Below are positions 57,177 to 64,000 of a stretch of DNA of 64,000 bases, one piece after another. Source of the stretch: Neospora caninum Liverpool (lineage: Eukaryota; Apicomplexa; Conoidasida; Eucoccidiorida; Sarcocystidae); NCBI RefSeq assembly GCF_000208865.1, contig NC_018397.1:62001-126000 (forward strand), given 5' to 3'. The stretch's first letter is position 1. Every line of letters begins with the position of its first letter. The translations under genes were made by a program, and so were the position numbers. The notes beneath the pieces are model-generated. The model was not told the DNA's origin, did no database searches, and saw only the letters and a program-made list of their open reading frames with translations.

Positions 57177-59501
57177 ATGACGTATGCTTCTCGTCTTCAG
57201 AGGCCAGCTGCCTTCGCCGCTTCTTCCTCTTCCCCGGCTCCGGCTCTTCGGTCACCCGCCGTCCGGTGTGTGCTCACCCCCTGCACAACTTTGTCGCTGT
57301 TTCCGAAACACTGGCGAGGTCGACACCAGCCGGGCGCCCACGCTTGTCTGCGAGGCAAGAGAAAACCTCCGTGTTCACAAACCTCCTCTCCGTCTGAACT
57401 TTCCTTTGTTTCCTTTCCCCGCCTGAGAAGCACTCTAGCGCCGCATTCGCGCCTCCGCGCCTGCCTCGCTTTGCCGCCTGCGTCTTCCGGTTCGCCTGCT
57501 TGTTCTCGGACTGAGAATTCAACTCAGACTGGCGTCAGAGAAGAGATTGTCGAGGACGCAAAAACGGAGGCTTCCCTTTCGGCGTATTCCGCCGCGCGCT
57601 ACTCTCTTCCTCACCTGTCTCCGTGTCGCGGCACTCCTTCCTGCTCGTTTCTTGCAGACCTTCCTCGTCACTGCGGCGCATCTTTCACGACTCCTCGCTT
57701 GTTCCGCCGCTTCTTCTCCGACTCTTCATTCGTTTTCCCTGCTACAGCCTCTTCGCTCTCTTCCACTTTGGGTGTCTCCTCGGATGTCCGATTTCCCGCA
57801 GGCCTCGCGACGTGCTCTCCTGCCTGGGAGAGCCTGTCTCTTCCTTCCTCTCAAAAACTCGCGTCTCGCACTCTTGCGTCGCATGCGCAAGGACCGCATG
57901 GGCGGCGCGAAGAGGAGTCGCGAGACGCAGAAGAGAAAGCGGAAAGCGGCGAAGCGGGAGACAGCCTGCCAGGAGAAGCAGACCGCCTGCCAGGAGAAGC
58001 AGACCGCCTGGGACACGGAGAGAGAGAAAAAACCCACAGGCGGACCGAGGGAGCAGAGACAAAACCCGCGGGGCTCCGCGCGGCCGCCGAGAAACGCGGG
58101 AAGGCGCTGCAGGATTTTCTTGTCCGGAAAAAGGACTGCGCAGGCGAAGAGCAGACACAGTCCGCGTCGGCTCCGCAAAGTTCTGAGGATACCCTGCAGC
58201 CATCAGGTGAGCGCCGTGGGCGAGCGCAGCCGTCTGCAGAATCAGGGGAGAGATCCGACCAGCGAAAAAACATGCCCGTGGGTTAGAGGAAATGGACGGT
58301 TTGATGTACATCTGCGAGGAGAAACGGACACACACCGGGGGGAGCGCCTGGCGCGCGTGTTCAGCACATTCTCCATGCTCGTCCGCTTTGCTTCTCAGGG
58401 GAAGTAACGCAGATTGACGTTCGAAACCTCCCGTCGTCTTCGCCGCCCGCGGCGGAGGACCGACGGGGTCGCCTAGACGCCGAAGAACCCGCCGCGTCTC
58501 TGCGGGTCGGGCGCCGTCGCAGAGGCGCGGCGATGGCTGAGAGAGAGAGAGAGGTGAGGAAAAGACCCGAAACGGACGGAGAGGCCGGACAGAGGGTAGC
58601 CGAAGCGACGCCGTACCGACTTTCCGACGAGAGAGCCGCCGAGGCGCAAGACGCCCAGCCTGTTCTCCTTCGCGGGGACTCTTCGCCTGCGTCCTTGTCC
58701 AGCAATAATCTGTCTTCTGCGCTCTCGGCCTTGCCTCCGCGATTTCCTGTTCTCACCGCTCTCCCTCTCTTCCGACGGCCCGCATTCCCGGGCTTTTTTC
58801 AGCTGCTTCACATCCCGGATAACGACGTAAGCCAACAAAAGACGCGGGGAGAAAAAACGAAGGGAGGAAAAGGGTGCACAACAAGGATGGCGAAGACAGT
58901 TTCACCGGATTTGCAAGGACTGACCAGAGGAAGGAATCTACGATTCGTCGTCTAGGCAGGCCTCCCTCTTGTTACCCACTGCCATTCGTTCGCTTCTCGG
59001 ATTCCCCTTTCGTTCTCGCGCCCTGTCACTGGGCCTCCGAGCGTTTGCAGTTTCCACAAGTCCCCGCTTTCTCGTCTGCGTCTTGTCTCTTTTGGGCATG
59101 CGATCCTTCTCCGCTTGCCTTTTTGCGTTTCTCCTCCCTGCACGGTTCCCTTCCACGTTCTCACGACGCTGGCGACGGCCTCGCGCTGACCCCCGTTCCT
59201 GGCGAGGTTTTTGCGAGCTCGCACTCCCAGTCCTTTCGCGATGTGTCTCCGGGGCTTCCGCGCTCCCTCCTTTTTCAGGTGTTTGAAGCCTTGGTGAGGC
59301 AGAAGAAGAGCGGAGTCCCGGGCGGAGACTACGTGGCTGGTTTCCTCACAATCGAGGAGAAGGAGAAAGAGCACGAAGTAGACGAGGAAGGACCGGGGGC
59401 GAAGCTGCGAAAAGACGCCGGTGAGCACGGCAGAGAATGCGAGAAGGCAGACGATCGCCGTCGATGCACCCTACCCGTCGAATGCCCATACATCCACATA
59501 A

Positions 59502-59535
<34 letters not shown>

Positions 59536-59898
59536 GTGCGACAGCTCGTTTTGGTCCATTTTGGTATCGCTCTTTCCCCTTTTTGCGGGTCTTCTTCATG
59601 GCCTGTTCCTTTGTCTTCAGGACGCGTTCTCGACATTTCGGAGCTCCACTCCACCGGCAGTCTTCTGCATCTCCTCAACTTTGCTCCACACAGCAGCGTG
59701 AAGGGAGGCCAAGTCGTCGTTATGCCTTACCGACGGTGAGTTCACCCGTCTCTCCTCGATTTGCTCCGTCCCTAGGGCACGCTTCCTCTACTCGCCCGCC
59801 TCCCGAAGAGCTGTGTTTTGCTGCACAGGCTCTGATTCCTTCCCATATATATATATATATATATATATGTATAACCTTGTAGGTAAATTCGTGTACCG

Positions 59899-59935
<37 letters not shown>

Positions 59936-62900
59936 CGAACTCGTATGCATAAATATATAAATGTATAAATTTATGTAACTGTGTATATCTCCCAGTATTT
60001 AGGCGAGTGGATTTGTGGATAAGCGAGGAGGTAGGGTACATCTACAGTTGCGTGAGTCTATCTTTTTGACTGTGTAGATGGCCCGAGTGTGGCGACGCCG
60101 GGTTGTTTTCGGATTTTCTCTGGCATGTTTTCCCTTCGTTAGAGAACGCGTCGCGCTGGTGCCCCCGTCCTCTGTAGCAGTTTCCGTGTGTTGTCGCGCT
60201 CGGCGTTTCGGGTGTTCCTCCTTTTCGCTGTCGTTCGGGGTGTCGTTTCTTATTCCCTCTCTTGGGTGTGTGTCTGTCTGCGCTCTTCTCCTGGCCCCTG
60301 CAGGATTCGGTTATTGGGGACTGCGGACTCGCCTTCGTCTTCCCCCGTGTCGGAGTCACAGCCTCTGTCTCCGGCGTCGACAGACACCGCTGCGCCTTCC
60401 TCCTCGTCATCCTCTTCTCGCTCGTCTCTCTCTTCTCTCTCTTCTCCTTCGGCTTCCGGCGTTGAGTCTTTCGGCGACAACGACGACGGCTTTGAGGGCA
60501 GAGATCGCGACAACAGGGACGAGCCGAAGGAAGCGTTTCGCACCTCCGAAGCACTGGAGAGAGACCAGCTTTCGCCGGCGTCCTCGCGTTCGCCCGATCC
60601 CCCTGCCGAAGGCGACGACCAGAGCCCAACTGGCGTCTCCGTCGCGGCAGAGAAGGGAACCGAAGGAAGCCAGCCGTCGTCGCCGTCCGCTGCGTCCTCC
60701 ACAGATGCTGATCCCGACGGACAGGCTCAGAGGCGGGGCGAGGCGATCCAGCCCGAGTCTCCCTCGTCGCTGTCTCCGGTTCTCTCGCCTGTTGCAGCTG
60801 TGCCTTCTGCGCCCACAACGTTTTCGCTGCTGCGCGTGCGCATCGCATATCTGCCTGACGAGTCCGGGAAGTTCGACGTCAACGACACGCAGAAGGCGCT
60901 CCACTTGGAGATCATTGCGACGATGAAGGAACTGTTGAAGCAGAGCTACTTTTACAAGGAACACTTTGACCAAGTCGTCCGATTCTACAACCTCGACTCG
61001 CCCCACAAACTCGCGGACTTGGTCGCGGGAATGTCTTTCGCGAAGCGCCAAGAACTGCAAGCTGTCTTGGCGGTACGTGTCTCCGCAAAAGAGAACGCAG
61101 GCGACGACGCCGAGACGCCGAGCTCGCGCGAACGGACACTTTCTTTTCTCTGCTCGGCGTTTCGTTTGGCTGCTGGGAAGCCCGAGGAAGCCGCCGATCC
61201 GAATCGGGTTTTTTTGCCACGTTTTGAGGCTCGCGGAAGGCCTTCGCGCGCGCTGTCGCTGGTGTCGGGGGGCCGTGGAAACACGCTGTTTTGCGCGTGC
61301 GGACCGTCCGGTTTTTTCTTTTCCGCTGCGTGGCTGTCTCCTCGTGGTTCCGGTGCGTCGCACGTGCGTCTCGTGGGATTTCCTTGCTTTCGTTCTTTGC
61401 AGGAAGAAGACATCGAGAAGCGCCTGCGACTGGTGCTGGAGATTGCGAAGAAGGATCTCGAGTTCTCCAAGTTGCAGGCGCAAGTGAAGGCCCAGGTGGA
61501 GGAGAAAATGAACAAGATGCAGCGGAAGTTCCTCCTGACGGAGCAGCTGAAGTTTCTGAAACGCGAACTGGGCGACGTCAAAGACGACAAGGAGTCGATT
61601 CTCGACAGTTTCAGCGAACGGCTGGAGAAGAAGAAGCGCGTCATGCCCGCAGAGGTGCAAAAGGCAGTCGCCTACGAGCTGAGCAAGTTGAGCAGCTTGG
61701 AACAGTCCTCGTCAGAGTTCAACATCACGCGAACCTACACAGACTGCCTCCTCAGTCTGCCTTGGGGCGAATACACTGAAGAGTGCAGCGACATTTTCAG
61801 CGCGGAAAAGGTTCTCAACGAAGACCATTACGGCCTCTCAGACGTCAAGGATCGCATCCTCGAGTTCATCGCCGTCACCATCCTCAAGAAAGATGTCCAG
61901 GTACGCGTGCACGTCTGCAGCGACAGACCGCAGCAGGCGATACACGCGCCCCAACACAAAACGGAAACGTCCTACGGTGTGCCTTGTGTTTTCGCCTACC
62001 AAGCGTCCGTCCGGACAGGGATGTGTCGGGCATGCCTCCGCATGTTGCATGCATGCAGACTGAGAGGGACAAGAGTTGCGGCAGAGAGACTCCCGGCGTT
62101 TTGCCGTTTCCGGGTCGGCCTGGAAGAAGGCTCGATCTAAGAAGGGCGGTCTGGGCGGTGTCGCGTTCTTTCCCCGTCCGCTGGGTTCTCGCCGCGATGC
62201 ATCGCCGGGGCCTAACCATTTGGAAGACTCCGCGTCTGTGTGCAGGGTTGCTACAGACACGGGCGGGTCCAGGCGCGTTGTTGGCGGCGGCGGGTAGACA
62301 CGTATAGACAGAGAGCCGGCGACCGCTGGATGAATGTCGCTGCTTTTCGACGCATGTGGTCTATACAGAGGGGTAGAGAACGAGAGAGAAGAACTGTGAC
62401 AAAACGGACAGGCAGACGGATTGAGGAAGACGAAGACAGGGTTCGCATGCGGAGAAGTGACCTCGACCGAAAAGTAGACAGCTCTGAACCGTTCGGCCCT
62501 CGTTCTCTCCTTTTTCAAACGAACGACGCGTGTGCATGTGTATGTCTCTATGCATGCGGGTGCAAGGATTGACAGGCAGAGCGGCAAGGGCAAAGAGGCA
62601 CACGGTGCGTTAGTTGTGGCGTCGAGCAACTGCATTGGCAGCTGCGTGGACACCTCTCTAGTTCTGCGTCTTTTCCGTCGCTCTTTCCCCGCGGTCGGGA
62701 GGGGGTCTCTTGCGCCTCTCGCTGTGTCGCGTCTCTCTCCGACCTCTCTGGTTTCATCTTTGCTGCCGGTGCGCTTCAGGGGAAAATCATCTGTTTGGTT
62801 GGTCCGCCCGGAGTGGGGAAGACGTCGGTGGGGCAGAGCATCGCGCGGGCGCTCCGTCGCAAGTTCTATCGAATAAGTCTGGGTAAGGAACACTCCCGAA

Positions 62901-64000
62901 TTCGTGCTTCTTCCTTTGCGAGAAAAGCAAGACTTCGATCGCGGGTCGCCGTTTCCGCGGCGCGGCTGCTCTTTTCCCGCCTCTCTGTGCGTGTTTCAAC
63001 GCCTTCGTTCTTTCGCGCGTCCCTCCTCCGCCTCCTTTTCCTCGCAGGCGGCATGTGCGACGTCGCAGAGCTCCGCGGACACCGCCGGACGTACATCAGT
63101 GCACTGCCGGGGAAGGTGATTCAGGCTCTGAAGGAGTGTCAGACGATGAACCCGGTGATTCTTCTTGATGAAATTGACAAACTGGTGAGACCGAGACGCC
63201 CGGGCGCTGGTGTACTTGCTGCGGTTTTCCTGGGTGGCCTCGCCGTCTCTCAACTGCATGCCCTTGTCCTTTCCCTCCCTTTCTCCCTGCTTCCATCTCT
63301 CTCTCCACCTGTCTCTCCATCCTTCTCTCCATCTTTCTCTCCATCTTTCTCTTTTTTTGTCTCTCCTCGGTCTCGCTGTCTTCTGTCTTATGCCATCTGC
63401 TGCGTCCTGGAAGATTTCGGCTCTGGAGGCTCTCAAGACGGTCTCTGGCTTCCGAAGGAGACAGCTTCGTGCTTAGCATTTAGAACGCGGGCGACAGTCT
63501 TTCTTCGCCTTGTCTCTCCTTTGTGGATTCGGTCCGCATCTGCGCGCCCGCTCCCTCGTGTGCCTCTCAGGGTCGCGACTTCCGCGGCGATCCCTCCTCT
63601 GCACTTCTGGAGATTCTCGACCCGAGTCAAAACAAATCGTTCCGCGATTATTACCTCGACATCCCCGTGGACCTCTCGAAGGTTCTCTTCGTCTGCACAG
63701 CGAACACTCCGGATGTCATTCCAGGTAGAGCTCGCGGCCGCTGTCCTCTTTGTGCGTGTGCTCCGTGCCCGCCTTTCTCTGCTCTCACGGCGCGCGTCGT
63801 TCTCAGCCCGTCTCGACCGCTCCGTCGCTGGCCGTTCGGCACCGTCCACGCGTCTCTCGGGCGCCTATCACTCCAGCTTCTCGTTTTTTTCTTTTCGGCT
63901 TCTTCCGCCGTCGCCCTTTCTCCCACCTTTTCGTTCCAGTTGCTCTGCGGCGTCTCAGGGCCGCTGCTGGACCGCATGGAAGTGATTCGAATCGCGGGGT
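57177..64000 (+). CDS. LONP1 homologue: Mitochondrial-type Lon ATP-dependent protease (3' truncated by window)
   Basis: Ten exons visible: 57177-58206, 58399-58826, 59279-59420, 59621-59735, 60304-61072, 61403-61900, 62780-62882, 63048-63184, 63571-63724 and 63959 onward. All are in phase, giving about 1139 residues so far. An Arg/Ser-rich leader of about 340 residues suits mitochondrial import. The Lon substrate-binding N-domain starts with [19 protein letters not shown] and continues through VVVMPYRR. A Ser/Pro-rich linker in exon 5 is followed by [15 protein letters not shown] and the helical [19 protein letters not shown] segment. The AAA+ module has Walker A GPPGVGKT (about 1002-1009), [16 protein letters not shown], Walker B ILLDEID (about 1069-1070) and sensor-1 VLFVCTAN. 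The wording is close to human LONP1. The Ser-Lys protease domain lies beyond the window. The ATG at 57177 was preferred over a much longer leader from 56811. The enzyme degrades damaged matrix proteins. Confidence 0.95.
57964..58010. repeat. 21-bp in-frame tandem duplication in the Lon leader
   Basis: GCCTGCCAGGAGAAGCAGACC occurs twice in tandem (57964-58005) and starts a third time. In the Lon frame it encodes repeated LPGEADR. Confidence 0.9.
59502..59532. repeat. AT array in Lon intron 3
   Basis: About 15 AT units between exons 59279-59420 and 59621-59735. Confidence 0.9.
59845..59931. repeat. Two AT arrays in Lon intron 4
   Basis: AT runs at about 59845-59869 and 59904-59930, separated by 34 bp, in the intron 59736-60303. 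Confidence 0.9.
63285..63365. repeat. Pyrimidine-rich TCTCTCCAT-type tandem in Lon intron 8
   Basis: Imperfect units of CCATCTTTCTCT and similar repeat between exons 63048-63184 and 63571-63724, making an almost pure pyrimidine strand. Confidence 0.8.

Overview
The window looks like nuclear DNA of a coccidian apicomplexan (Toxoplasma/Neospora-like). Genes are split into many short exons by GT-AG introns with pyrimidine-rich acceptors. GCATGC words are frequent, AT-dinucleotide arrays sit in introns, and the gene content includes a RAP-domain organellar RNA protein. No bacterial operons, CRISPR arrays, rRNA, tRNA or insertion sequences were seen. The species is inferred from style, not from a marker gene. 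All exon models were built by eye from splice motifs, reading phase and family similarity.

Layout. 1-1560 has no recognisable gene. 1561-5631 (+) encodes a coiled-coil protein with a very Cys-rich tail. 6490-7111 (-) is an orphan basic exon. 7568-15446 (-) is a nine-exon RAP-domain protein whose phases close exactly (1167 aa). 18559-20848 (-) is the proteasome beta-2 (PSMB7/PUP1-type) subunit in four exons (286 aa). 23356-27000 (-) is an uncharacterised multi-exon gene. 30522-38111 (+) is a PSMD5/S5b-like ARM/HEAT-repeat gene of about 16 exons. 40101-41564 (+) may hold a small Cys-motif gene. 41623-43745 (+) is an NSUN6-like RNA m5C methyltransferase with a PUA domain. 44626-45135 (-) is a four-helix membrane protein. 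45722-45933 holds an exact 56-bp direct repeat. 48851-52957 (+) is a 1368-aa secreted, largely disordered protein. 57177-64000 (+) is a mitochondrial-type Lon protease cut by the window end just after the AAA+ sensor region, so its protease domain is missing.

Functional themes. Three genes concern protein turnover: the trypsin-like proteasome subunit, a proteasome-base factor homologue, and mitochondrial Lon. Two concern RNA: the RAP protein (probably mitochondrial or apicoplast) and the NSUN6-like enzyme. They are separate transcription units on both strands, so the grouping may be chance. I found no convincing new multi-gene system. The most novel-looking material is the Cys-rich coiled-coil protein, the secreted protein, the unnamed minus-strand gene, the Cys-motif candidate and the 56-bp repeat.
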